Shown here: positions 45,760 to 53,642 of the stretch, piece by piece
Numbering within the stretch: the stretch's first letter is position 1
Layout of the letters: each line of letters begins with the position of its first letter
Assembly (NCBI RefSeq): GCF_011761945.1
Contig: NZ_JAASQV010000002.1
Location: 62,001-126,000, forward strand
Direction of reading: 5' to 3'
DNA length: 64,000 nt
Source of the DNA: Sphingomonas leidyi
GTDB lineage: Bacteria; Pseudomonadota; Alphaproteobacteria; Sphingomonadales; Sphingomonadaceae
Translations under genes and position numbers: made by a program
Notes under the pieces: generated by a model
What the model was told of the DNA's origin: nothing
Database searches by the model: none
What the model saw: only the letters and a program-made list of their open reading frames with translations

Positions 45760-45972
45760 TTACTCCGTGACGAACTGAGAATAGAGGAAGATCGAAGCGA
45801 GGATCGCTGCGGCGAACTGGAGGATCACGCCCCCGGTCCGGATGCCGCGCAGCCCTTCCGGGCCGGGATCGTCATTGCCGAGCAGGCGGGCAGCGACGAG
45901 ACGTGGCGCCAGCGTGAAGACCCCGCCCAGAATCCCGAAGAACGAGAAGGCGCCGACCAGGGGGTTGCTCAT
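45760..45972 (-). CDS. Small membrane protein upstream of nrdB, 70 residues
   Basis: Two hydrophobic segments (F-S-F-F-G-I-L-G-G-V-F-T-L-A-P and V-I-L-Q-F-A-A-A-I-L-A-S-I-F-L) joined by a charged loop with N-D-D-P-G-P-E-G. It probably spans the inner membrane twice. Its start overlaps the stop of the next upstream gene (ATGA) and its stop is 5 bp before nrdB. No known family. Confidence 0.65.
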   Translation of the reverse strand: MSNPLVGAFSFFGILGGVFTLAPRLVAARLLGNDDPGPEGLRGIRTGGVILQFAAAILASIFLYSQFVTE

Positions 45973-46190
45973 GCCGCCCCTCCCGCCAGCGTGAACGCCG
46001 CCGCGAAGCCGCCGAGGAACAGGCCGAGCGCGAAGAGCATCATGCCGGCGATGCGCAGGGCATAGGCCGTCGCCTCGGCCTCGGGCAGGCCGAGCGCACG
46101 GCGGACCCGGCCGGGGCGAGCAAGCGCCGTCAGCCCCGCGGCGCCCGCGGCAGCGGCCAGCCCGGCCATCAAGGCGATGCTGCGCGTCAT
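45969..46190 (-). CDS. Small membrane protein, 73 residues
   Basis: Two hydrophobic helices around a basic/acidic loop (R-P-G-R-V-R-R-A-L-G-L-P-E-A-E-A), with an overall layout like that of the 70-residue neighbour, suggesting a related topology. ATGA overlaps at both ends show tight coupling. The frame is open much further upstream, but ATG 46190 is at the overlap. Function unknown. Confidence 0.62.
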   Translation of the reverse strand: MTRSIALMAGLAAAAGAAGLTALARPGRVRRALGLPEAEATAYALRIAGMMLFALGLFLGGFAAAFTLAGGAA

Positions 46191-46531
46191 TCGTGGTCGA
46201 TCACCCGGCCGCCGCGCTCGCGCACGATGCGGTCGCGATAGACGATGCGCGTCACCCGGTGCCCGCGATTGGCGCCGACGCCGAATACGCAGATGCCGAG
46301 GAAATAGCCGAAGTCGTACCAGCCGCCATTGTTGGGCACGGCATAGACGGCGACTTCGGGCATCAGCAGCGAGAGGAACCAGGCGACCGGGAAGATGAAA
46401 CCGTGCCACAGGCCAAGCAGGAAGCCCGGCGCTTCCGGCTGTACGGCGCTCGGCACCTGCTTCGCGCAGGCGGCAAGCAGCAGGAAAGCGGCAAGCGGCA
46501 GGGCGCGCCAGGACGTGCGGACATGCTTCAT
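46187..46531 (-). CDS. Putative membrane lipoprotein, 114 residues
   Basis: N-terminal signal ending L-A-A-C22-A-K gives a likely lipidation site. Two hydrophobic stretches follow (F-L-L-G-L-W-H-G-F-I-F-P-V-A-W and F-G-Y-F-L-G-I-C-V-F-G), and a basic tail R-I-V-Y-R-D-R-I-V-R. Proteins of this pattern occur as inner-membrane lipoproteins of unknown role. It is first gene of the four-gene run ending in nrdB. ATG 46531. Confidence 0.68.
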   Translation of the reverse strand: MKHVRTSWRALPLAAFLLLAACAKQVPSAVQPEAPGFLLGLWHGFIFPVAWFLSLLMPEVAVYAVPNNGGWYDFGYFLGICVFGVGANRGHRVTRIVYRDRIVRERGGRVIDHE

Positions 46532-46632
46532 GCGATCCTCCTTTCGGATGGGCGACGGGCGGCGCAGGCGGCTGCATCGTTTCCCGGCCGCGTGCGTTGA
46601 GCGAACGAACCATCCCCCCAAGGAGACCCGGC

Positions 46633-46896
46633 ATGAGCGATGTGCGTGCAATCCAGGAGCATATGGAAGTGATCGGCGCCGACGGCGTCCATGTCGGCAC
46701 GGTCGACAAGGTCGAAGGCAACCGGATCAAGCTCACCAGGAAGGACAGCGCCGTCGAGATCGAAGGCGCGACCGGCAGCCATGCCGGGCATCATCACTAT
46801 GTCTCGATCGGCCTGGTCGCCGGCGTGGAAGGCGACAAGGTGCGCCTGTCGGCCACCGCGGCCAATGCGGTCGAGATCTTCGAGGAAGAGGCCTGA
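46633..46896 (+). CDS. DUF2171 protein
   Basis: 87 residues: I-Q-E-H-M-E-V-I-G-A-D-G-V-H-V-G-T-V-D and later G-H-H-H-Y-V-S-I-G-L-V match the short beta-rich DUF2171 family, a PRC-barrel-like stress-associated fold. Cytoplasmic. A strong AAGGAG lies 9 nt before ATG 46633. It is divergent from the lipoprotein/nrdB run. Role unknown. Confidence 0.85.
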   Translation: MSDVRAIQEHMEVIGADGVHVGTVDKVEGNRIKLTRKDSAVEIEGATGSHAGHHHYVSIGLVAGVEGDKVRLSATAANAVEIFEEEA

Positions 46897-46985
46897 GGCC
46901 CGTAGGCGGCGCGCGGCCCCGGCCCGCACCACCGCATCACGGCCGGCGCGGCGCGGATCGCGCATGCAATGGCCGCGCGCGCACA

Positions 46986-47408
46986 TCAGTCGCCTGCTTC
47001 GGCCGGCTGTCTGATCCGGCGCGATTCCGTGACTGGCAGACCGGCCTCGGTCGGCACGTAGATCAGCGACGCCTTGCTCGATTCGAGCGCCTGGATCTGC
47101 AGATAGCGCAGATAGCCCTCGGGCCCGCCCAGGCTGTTCTGCAGGATCGCATTGGCCTGTGCAGCGCCACGCGCGCGGATCACTTCGGCTTCGGCGAGTT
47201 GCGTCGCGCTTTCCTTCTTGGCACGCGCCTCCAAGATCGCGACCTGCCGCGAGGACTGCGCCTCGGCCAGCGCCGCTTCGCCTGCCAAGCGCTGCGAATA
47301 GACGCGATATTGCGGCCAGGCGACGAGTATGGCGAGCAGCAGCACCGCCGCGACACCCGCGGCGATCGCCGTACATCCCATATTCTGGTTCATGTCACCC
47401 AACCTCAT
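46986..47408 (-). CDS. Membrane protein resembling the C-terminal part of SPFH/prohibitin proteins
   Basis: 140 residues. One membrane helix (A-A-V-L-L-L-A-I-L-V-A-W at about 15-35) is followed by an Ala/Glu/Arg-rich coiled-coil-like region, with A-E-V-I-R-A-R-G-A-A-Q-A-N-A-I and Y-L-Q-I-Q-A-L-E, the pattern of the C-terminal end of prohibitin/HflK-type proteins. The SPFH domain itself is missing. ATG 47408 has AAGGA at good spacing; ATG 47393 is an alternative. Role unknown. Confidence 0.62.
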   Translation of the reverse strand: MRLGDMNQNMGCTAIAAGVAAVLLLAILVAWPQYRVYSQRLAGEAALAEAQSSRQVAILEARAKKESATQLAEAEVIRARGAAQANAILQNSLGGPEGYLRYLQIQALESSKASLIYVPTEAGLPVTESRRIRQPAEAGD

Positions 47409-47667
47409 CGGCTCATCCTTGCCGGATCCGGAATCCAGCCACACCCCCGGTGGCGCGCCGGCGCCCGGAACCATGGCCCGCCGTCGTCATTGGCAATATG
47501 GGACACTGCCACGCGTAAACTTTGTGCTGGAGAAGCGTATTTTCATCAAAAACCTCCATACAACCCACCCATCGGAGACAGCGTCGTAAACTTTGAAGAG
47601 TTTCGACGGCCCCGCTGGACCCAAAGGTTTACGTTGCGATCAGGCTACTCCAATCCGAATCCGCGTG

Positions 47668-47874
47668 TCACTCCCAAAGCGCCTCACCGGCGGCAAATTT
47701 GTGGGGATAACACCACATGTTGAGGAGCTTGCTATCACGCCAACCCCAAATATGGGGATTTCGAATGTTTTCTATATGTTCTAATCTAGCAATCGAAACG
47801 AAGGTTTTCAATCGCTTTCCACCGTCGGTGGTCACAATCTGAGCGATCGGTGGAGTTGCAAAGCGCCACTGCAC
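47668..47874 (-). CDS. Doubtful ORF, 68 residues
   Basis: Minus-strand ORF with unusually natural composition for this region (R-L-K-T-F-V-S-I-A-R-L-E-H-I-E-N-I, W-G-W-R-D-S-K-L-L-N-M-W-C). Its start lies inside the inverted repeat and there is no ribosome site. Codon usage is AT-rich and unlike its neighbours. It may be a fragment of a foreign gene. Confidence 0.25.
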   Translation of the reverse strand: MQWRFATPPIAQIVTTDGGKRLKTFVSIARLEHIENIRNPHIWGWRDSKLLNMWCYPHKFAAGEALWE

Positions 47875-47894
47875 TTTGCAACTCCACCGATCGC
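47843..47894. repeat. Perfect 21-bp inverted repeat with 10-nt loop
   Basis: Arms 47843-47863 and 47874-47894 are fully complementary and contain GGTGGAGTTGCAAAG. There is no T-run, so a simple terminator is unlikely. It could be a recombination site or the fused ends of an excised element. Confidence 0.75.
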
Positions 47895-48353
47895 AACCCG
47901 GCCCGAAGCGCCGGGAAACGGGCGCTAGCCGAAGCTACTGCATTGTCGGCACGATGGGACGTTCGAGCCCATTTCCCGGACAGATTTCGTCTAGATCAGG
48001 ACGATCCTGAAAGACTTTTGCGCTCCAGAATTCGTTCTGCAACGATCCCGACGCCGCTGGTAAATCCTAGTGGCGGGGCTTCAGAACCCCAGAGCTCACG
48101 GCCGGTCACATACATCGCGTGGCCGGGTGGCCGTCGAGCATGTTTAAGGCTTCGCCTAAAGGCGGCGGCGCCTTGGCGTGAGTTCAAGTTCTGAACACCC
48201 GGCTTCCGCCGGCCCGTCCTATACAAATGAGGAGGAGCGGAATGCGGATTAAATTCCCCAATCGAGTGGAGTTCCCGAATGCGCCCTCCGGGTTTTCGCA
48301 CCTGTTGTACGTGTTCAATGGTCTCGGGGTCACTGCGCTAGGCGACCTGTGGA

Positions 48354-49020
48354 TCAACGCGCATGTTTGGATTGGAGACCAACGCCTATCCTCGAGACCG
48401 AGGAAGCAGCGGCAGAGCCCGCCCAGTCGGCGAGGACGTCGGTGGGCCAATGGACACCGAGATAAAGCCGCGAGAGCCCGATCGCCACGACCAGGAGCAC
48501 CGCGAAGGCCATCGGGAAGCGCTTGCTTGCAGCATTGGGCAGCCGCTCGGCGGCGACGACGGCGAGAGTTAGATATACGATCTCGGACAAGGCTGCGTGC
48601 CCATTCGGAAAGCTCGCCGCGCTGAAGGTCGCTTCAATGCTCCACCGCATCGGGCCGGGCGCGATCGGCCAGGGCCTTCACGCCCTGCACGACCAGCATT
48701 CCCAGGGCGGCTTGCGCGCAGAGGATTGCTGCAAGCCGGCGTGTGCCCACGGCGAGCAACAGCCCCGCCGCGCCGAGCATCACCAGCACCAGCACCAGCG
48801 TCGCGGTTTCGCCGAGCACGGTCAGATCGAGCATGACGGCGTGGAGGCCGGCGAACCCGCCGAGATGGTCGCGGATCCAGACCAATGCCGCGCGGTCATA
48901 GGCATCGAATTCACCCTAGAGGATCTCCGAAGCGAGCTTGAGCGTGGCAAGCATCGCCAGCGCCGTACCGGCCACCGCCGCAGCGATGACGAGATGCGGC
49001 CGCGCGACCCAGTCCTTCAT
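48354..49020 (-). pseudogene. PAP2-family phosphatase pseudogene
   Basis: Reconstructed from ATG 49020 (overlapping the DedA stop). The first helix reads to S-E-I-L, where an in-frame TAG at 48918-48916 interrupts before G-E-F-D-A-Y-D-R-A. The same frame continues to R-A-R-P-D-A-V-E-H and stops at about 48635. One base less near 48637 would join it to F-S-A-A-S-F-P-N-G-H and S-R-L-Y-L-G-V-H-W-P-T-D in the next frame. All three PAP2 motifs (K-x6-R-P, P-N-G-H, S-R-x5-H-x3-D) are present but split. The intact form would hydrolyse lipid phosphates such as undecaprenyl diphosphate. Confidence 0.8.
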
Positions 49021-49490
49021 GAACGGTGCCATCGAGCCACCCGCCATAGATACCAACCAAGCAGCAGGCCGGTCACGCCGATCGAACCCCAATCGACGAC
49101 CGCGCGCACTTCGGGGAAGCGCTGTCCGGGGAACAGGCCGGCCAATGTCAGGGTGCTGGTCCAGGCAAAGGTGCCGAGCAGCGACCAGCCGAGAAAAGGG
49201 AGGAGCGGCATCGCCAGCAGCCCGGCGGGGATCGGGACGATCGAACGGAGCGTCGGAACCAGCCGTGCGAGGCAGACATAGAAGATGCCGTGCCGGTCGA
49301 CCAGCCCGTGAAGGCGCTCCGCCCCGACCACACGCGCCAGCACATACCAAGCGATATTGCCGGCCATCGCCCCGGCGGTGCCGGCCGCGATCACGCCCGG
49401 CGTCGACAAGGCGCCGCGCCCGGCCTCCATGTCGGCCAGCGGCATGATCCCTTCGGAGGGCAAAGGCGGGAACAGCGTCTCGGCGAACAT
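49017..49490 (-). pseudogene. DedA-family membrane protein, truncated and shortened
   Basis: Begins at M-F-A-E-T-L-F-P-P-L-P-S-E, but DedA-like codons (N-F-G-I-A-L-L) continue upstream to about 49510 with no start codon before the RND gene's end. So the first helix/start seems lost. Between V-D-R-H-G and the strand I-F-Y-V-C-L-A-R-L-V-P about 20 residues normally found are missing, as if deleted between two R-H-G repeats. The rest (R-S-I-V-P-I-P-A-G and later helices) is normal. DedA proteins act in lipid-carrier and phospholipid transport. It is coupled to the PAP2 pseudogene. Confidence 0.65.
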
Positions 49491-49533
49491 CAGCAGGGCG
49501 ATGCCGAAATTGCGATCGCCTGGCCCCAGTCGC

Positions 49534-52500
49534 TTATTCCACCACCTGCTCCGCCGCTCTGCGACCGTCCTGCGGAAGCGTCAGGCGCAGCAGCGCCGGC
49601 ATGGCGACCAGCACCAGCGGATATTGCAACGCCAGCCCCGCGATGATCGCCACCGCGAGCGGCTGTTGGATTCCCGATCCCTGGCCGATCGCCAAGGCGA
49701 GCGGCAGCAGCGTCAGGATCGCGGCAAGCGTGGTCATGGTGATCGGCCGCAGGCGGTTGCGGCTTGCCTCGCGCACAGCCGCGAGCGGCGGCATGCGATG
49801 GCGCAGCTCCTCGAACTCGGAGACATAGAAGATCGCCATCTCGGTGCCGATGCCGATGATCATCGTCATGCCCATCAGCGCGGTGATGTTGAGGTCGAGC
49901 CCGGCCAGCCAGAGCGCGATGAACACGGCGGTGGTCGAAAGCAGCGAGCAGCCGATGATGATCAGCGGCGTCGCGAAGCGGCGATAGAGTATCAGCAACA
50001 GGATGAATTCGGCGATCAGCGCGGCGACGAACACCCGCGCCAGCCCCGCAAAGGCAATCTGCTGCTGCTGGTAGAGCCCGCCCATCTCGTAGCGGATGCC
50101 GGGCGCGAGCACGCCCGGCGCGTCGATCGCCTTGGTCACGTCGCCCACGGCGGCACCGATACCGCGTCCGGTGATGCGCGCGGTGACCGCCACCATCGGC
50201 TCGAGATTCTCGCGGCTGATCTGCGGCTGCCCGCGGACGGGCTGGAGCGCGGCGACGCGCGAAAGGGCGAAGACATGCCCGTCGGGCGCACGGATCGGCA
50301 ACCGGGCCAGCTCCTCCTGAGTCAGCGTCGCCACGCCCGGCAGGCGGACGCGCACGTCCACCGCCTTGGCAGGCTGCGCGATCGAAGTGGCCACCACGCC
50401 GGTCAATGCACTGTCGAGCGCAGCCTGCACGTCGCTCGGCGCGACCCCCTCGAAGCCCGCGCGCACCGGATCGATCTTCACGTCGATCGCGTCGCCGGCG
50501 AGCTGAAGCCCGCTCTTCACTTCGACCACGCCGGGGATCTTCCCGATCAGCGCCGCGACTTTCTCCGCCTGCGGGCCGAGCAGGCCGGCATCGGACGCAT
50601 AGAGCTTGACTTCGATCGGCTGCGGCACCGCGGTCAGGTCGCCGATCAGATCCTCCATCAGCTGCGCGACTTCGACTTCGACGCCGGGAACCTTCTGCGC
50701 CACTTCCCCGGCCACGGCGTTCATCGCCTGCTCGGCCGGCATCGAATGGCCGGGCTTGAGCCGCACGAAATAATCGCCGTGATAGCTCTGGCCGAGATCG
50801 CCGCCCAGGCCGGTGCCCAGCCGCCGGGAAAAGGTCTCGACCTCCGGGTTCGCGCGCAGCAGCGCATCGACCTGGGCCATGCGCCGGTTGCTCTCGTCGA
50901 GCGAAGTGCCGGGCGGCGTGAAATAGTCCATCACGAAGCCGCCTTCGTCGACCTTGGGCATGAACCCGGTCGGCACGCTGGAATAGGCGACATAGCCGAG
51001 CAGCAAGAGCGGAACGGCGGCGAGCGCGAGCAGCCAGGGCCGGCGCATGGTGCCGTCGATCAGCTGGTCATGCCGCCGCGTCATCCACCCTTCGCGACCG
51101 GCATGCGCCGGCTCCCCGCCGTCGAACCTGAGCAGCCGCCGGGCGAGGACGGGGACGACGAACGCCGTCATCGCCCAGGAGATCGCCAGCGCCGCCGCCA
51201 TGGTGAGCGACAATGCCTTGGAAAAGGCGCCGGTGACGCCGGTGAGGAAGGACAGCGGCAGGAAGACGATCAGCGTCGCCAGGCTCGATCCGGTGAGCGG
51301 CGCCAGGAACTCGCGCGCGGCGGGCAGGATCGCCGCCGCGCCGGCCGGCGCCTCCGGCGGCGATCCCTCGCCCTGGGCGCGGCGGACGATGTGCTCGATC
51401 ATCACGATCACGTCGTCGATGAGGAGGCCCACCGCCGCGGCGATGCCACCCAGCGTCATGATGTTGAAGCTCATCCCCGCGATCATCAGGACCAGCACCG
51501 TAGCCATGAGAGTCGCGGGAACCACGATCAGCGCCACCAGCGTCACCCGCCAGCTGCGCAGGAAGACGAGCAGCACGATCGCGGCCAGCACCAGCCCGAT
51601 CAGCACCGCGTCGCGCACGCTGGCGAAGGACTGGCTGACCAGCTCGCTCTGGTCGTACCAGTTGCGCAGCTGGACGCCCGGCGGGAGCTTGAACCCGGCG
51701 AGCCTCGCCTGCACGTCGCGGGCGATCCGCACCGAATTGCCGTCCGGCTGCTCGTAGATGTTGAACAGCACGGCCGGCCTGCCGTCTTCCGACACGCGCA
51801 GCCATTGCGGCAGGACGCCGTCCTGCACCGTCGCGACGTCGCGCACCCGGATCACGCCGCCGGGACTCGACTTGACGACGACGTCGCCGATGCGATCGGG
51901 CGAGGCGATGGCATGGTCGGCGATGACCAGCGACAGCCGCCCGCGGTCCTGGACCTGGCCGACGGCGCTCAGGACATTGCCGTTGGCGATCGCCGCGGAG
52001 AGGTCGCTCATCGCCAGGCCATGACCGGCGAGGCGAGCGGGATCGGCCAGCACCTGGACTTCCTGCGTCTCCCCGCCCTGGACGTCGACCCGGGCGAGGC
52101 CGGAGACGCCGGAGAGCAGCGGCGTGATCTGGTAGCGCGCCAGGTCCTGGAGCTGGGTCGGCGACATCCGGTCGGAGACGAGCGCATAGGAGATGATCGG
52201 GAAGACCGTGGGGTCCATCCGGCGCACATTGTAGCGGGTGCCCGCGGGCAGCCCCGCGACGGCGCGCGCCATGGCGGCGTCCACCTCGAGCGTGCTCGCC
52301 ACCATGTCGCGGCCCCAGCCGAAGTCGATCGAGATCTGCGCCGCGCCGCGCGACGTCTCGGAACGGACATTCTGCACGCCCGGCACCGCCCGGATCGCCT
52401 GCTCGATCGGACGAGTCACGACGAGCGCCGTCTGGTCGGCCGGGCGGCTGCCCGCATCGATGTCGACCACCACCCGCGGGAAGGAGACTTGCGGGAACAA

Positions 52501-52605
52501 GCCGATCGGCAGCGACAGGGCGGAGACCAGCCCCGCCAGGGCCAGCGCCATCGCGACGACGACGAACGCGCGCGACTGGCTCGAGAGCAGCTTGCCGAAA
52601 CTCAC
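49534..52605 (-). CDS. RND efflux pump, inner-membrane permease
   Basis: 1023 residues with 12 helices and two large periplasmic loops; proton-driven efflux. The proton relay in TM4 is G-L-L-I-D-D-V-I-V-M-I-E-H, with the D-D pair intact. N-terminal L-P-I-G-L-F-P-Q-V and S-F-P-R-V-V-V are family signatures. Substrate may be drugs or lipophilic compounds; metal-type CzcA motifs are not evident. ATG overlaps the adaptor stop (ATGA). It is last gene of the PepSY-outer-membrane-factor-adaptor-permease order. Confidence 0.95.
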   Translation of the reverse strand: MSFGKLLSSQSRAFVVVAMALALAGLVSALSLPIGLFPQVSFPRVVVDIDAGSRPADQTALVVTRPIEQAIRAVPGVQNVRSETSRGAAQISIDFGWGRDMVASTLEVDAAMARAVAGLPAGTRYNVRRMDPTVFPIISYALVSDRMSPTQLQDLARYQITPLLSGVSGLARVDVQGGETQEVQVLADPARLAGHGLAMSDLSAAIANGNVLSAVGQVQDRGRLSLVIADHAIASPDRIGDVVVKSSPGGVIRVRDVATVQDGVLPQWLRVSEDGRPAVLFNIYEQPDGNSVRIARDVQARLAGFKLPPGVQLRNWYDQSELVSQSFASVRDAVLIGLVLAAIVLLVFLRSWRVTLVALIVVPATLMATVLVLMIAGMSFNIMTLGGIAAAVGLLIDDVIVMIEHIVRRAQGEGSPPEAPAGAAAILPAAREFLAPLTGSSLATLIVFLPLSFLTGVTGAFSKALSLTMAAALAISWAMTAFVVPVLARRLLRFDGGEPAHAGREGWMTRRHDQLIDGTMRRPWLLALAAVPLLLLGYVAYSSVPTGFMPKVDEGGFVMDYFTPPGTSLDESNRRMAQVDALLRANPEVETFSRRLGTGLGGDLGQSYHGDYFVRLKPGHSMPAEQAMNAVAGEVAQKVPGVEVEVAQLMEDLIGDLTAVPQPIEVKLYASDAGLLGPQAEKVAALIGKIPGVVEVKSGLQLAGDAIDVKIDPVRAGFEGVAPSDVQAALDSALTGVVATSIAQPAKAVDVRVRLPGVATLTQEELARLPIRAPDGHVFALSRVAALQPVRGQPQISRENLEPMVAVTARITGRGIGAAVGDVTKAIDAPGVLAPGIRYEMGGLYQQQQIAFAGLARVFVAALIAEFILLLILYRRFATPLIIIGCSLLSTTAVFIALWLAGLDLNITALMGMTMIIGIGTEMAIFYVSEFEELRHRMPPLAAVREASRNRLRPITMTTLAAILTLLPLALAIGQGSGIQQPLAVAIIAGLALQYPLVLVAMPALLRLTLPQDGRRAAEQVVE

Positions 52606-53642
52606 TTCGCAGCGCTCGTCCGGACCGCGTCGCCGTCCGCGACCTGATAGGCGCCGTCCAGGATCAACGGCTGGCCGGGCGCGACCGGTCCGGAAACCAC
52701 ATCCCGTTCCGGTGTCGAGGCCAGCAGCTGCACCGGCACCGCGCGCGCCTTGCCGCCGGCGATCTGGAACAGCATCGCCTTGCCGTTCGCATCGAACGCC
52801 ACCGCCTTGTGCGGCACGATCCAGCCATGCGCCTCGCCGGTGACGGTGGCGACGCGCACCGCCTCGCCCGCCAGGAAGCTGCCCGCCGGATAGGCGATGT
52901 CGACATCGACCTGGCGCGTCACCGGATTGAGGATCGAATCGACCCGCACGACATGGCCCGTGACGGTGCCGCCGCCTTCCATCCGCGTCAGCCGCGCCTC
53001 GGCGCCGACGCGGATCCGGTCGCGCTGCGCGGGATCGACGCCCGTGGTGATCACCATCGCGCCGCTGCGCGCCACCGTCGCCAATGCCGCGCCGGGCTGG
53101 GTGCGATCGCCTGCGGCCACCGGCACCGTCGCCACCACGCCGTCGAACGGCGCACGGAACGTGATCGTCCCCGAGCCGGCGCCTTCGGCCCGCAGCGCGG
53201 CGAGCTGGGCGCGCGCATCGGCGAGCGCCTTCTCGGCCTGGGCGAGCTGGTCGCGCGTCGCGAGTTGCTGGCCGAGCAGCTGGGCAGTGGAATCGCGCTG
53301 CGACGTGGCGGCCTTCACTGCATCGGCCGCCTGGGCATAGGCGCTGCGGGCGGTCGGCGCGACTGCGAAGACCAGCAGCGGCTGGCCGGACCGCACGGCG
53401 ACCCCCGCCGTCACCAGCAGGCGCAGCACCTGGCCCGGCTGCGATATGCTGATCGTCTGCTGGCCGTTGCCCGCGGCCGCCGCCGTGCCATAGGCTTCGA
53501 CGAGCATCGGCAGGCTGCCCTGGACCGGGCGTACCACGGTCACCAGGGCCGAGGGCTCGGCCCGATCGTCGGGCCGGCCGCCGCCACAGGCCGCCAGGAC
53601 CGCGGCGAGCGCCAGGGCCGCGGCATGTCGCACGGGGTTCAC
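52602..53642 (-). CDS. RND periplasmic adaptor (membrane fusion protein)
   Basis: 346 residues. Lipobox L-A-A-C19-G anchors it to the inner membrane. The lipoyl and barrel parts are visible as Q-P-G-Q-V-L-R-L-L-V-T-A-G-V-A-V-R-S-G-Q as separate runs, a coiled-coil hairpin around 100-150, and G-T-I-T-F-R-A-P-F-D-G-V-V-A-T. It links the permease with the outer-membrane channel. Both ends overlap neighbours by ATGA. Confidence 0.93.
   Translation of the reverse strand: MNPVRHAAALALAAVLAACGGGRPDDRAEPSALVTVVRPVQGSLPMLVEAYGTAAAAGNGQQTISISQPGQVLRLLVTAGVAVRSGQPLLVFAVAPTARSAYAQAADAVKAATSQRDSTAQLLGQQLATRDQLAQAEKALADARAQLAALRAEGAGSGTITFRAPFDGVVATVPVAAGDRTQPGAALATVARSGAMVITTGVDPAQRDRIRVGAEARLTRMEGGGTVTGHVVRVDSILNPVTRQVDVDIAYPAGSFLAGEAVRVATVTGEAHGWIVPHKAVAFDANGKAMLFQIAGGKARAVPVQLLASTPERDVVSGPVAPGQPLILDGAYQVADGDAVRTSAAK

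Larger units (their letters stand above)
47409..48353. other. Gene-poor, AT-richer stretch
   Basis: About 945 bp with no convincing gene and with lower GC than the flanks, especially 47500-47830. It holds a perfect 21-bp inverted repeat, a weak 68-residue minus-strand ORF and several small hairpins near 48130-48200. It borders the decayed PAP2 gene. A remnant of a mobile element or a recently recombined junction is possible. Confidence 0.7.

Noticed and set aside
47593-47784. Plus-strand ORF of 63 residues in the gene-poor stretch
   Set aside because: No ribosome site, odd composition and no motif.
47843-47894. Reading the inverted repeat as an integron attC site or IS end
   Set aside because: No RYYYAAC/GTTRRRY boxes, target duplication or transposase could be seen; kept only as an unexplained repeat.
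49357-52647. Open plus-strand frame of about 1100 codons
   Set aside because: Antisense of the RND permease; Asp/His/Arg-rich nonsense with no motif.
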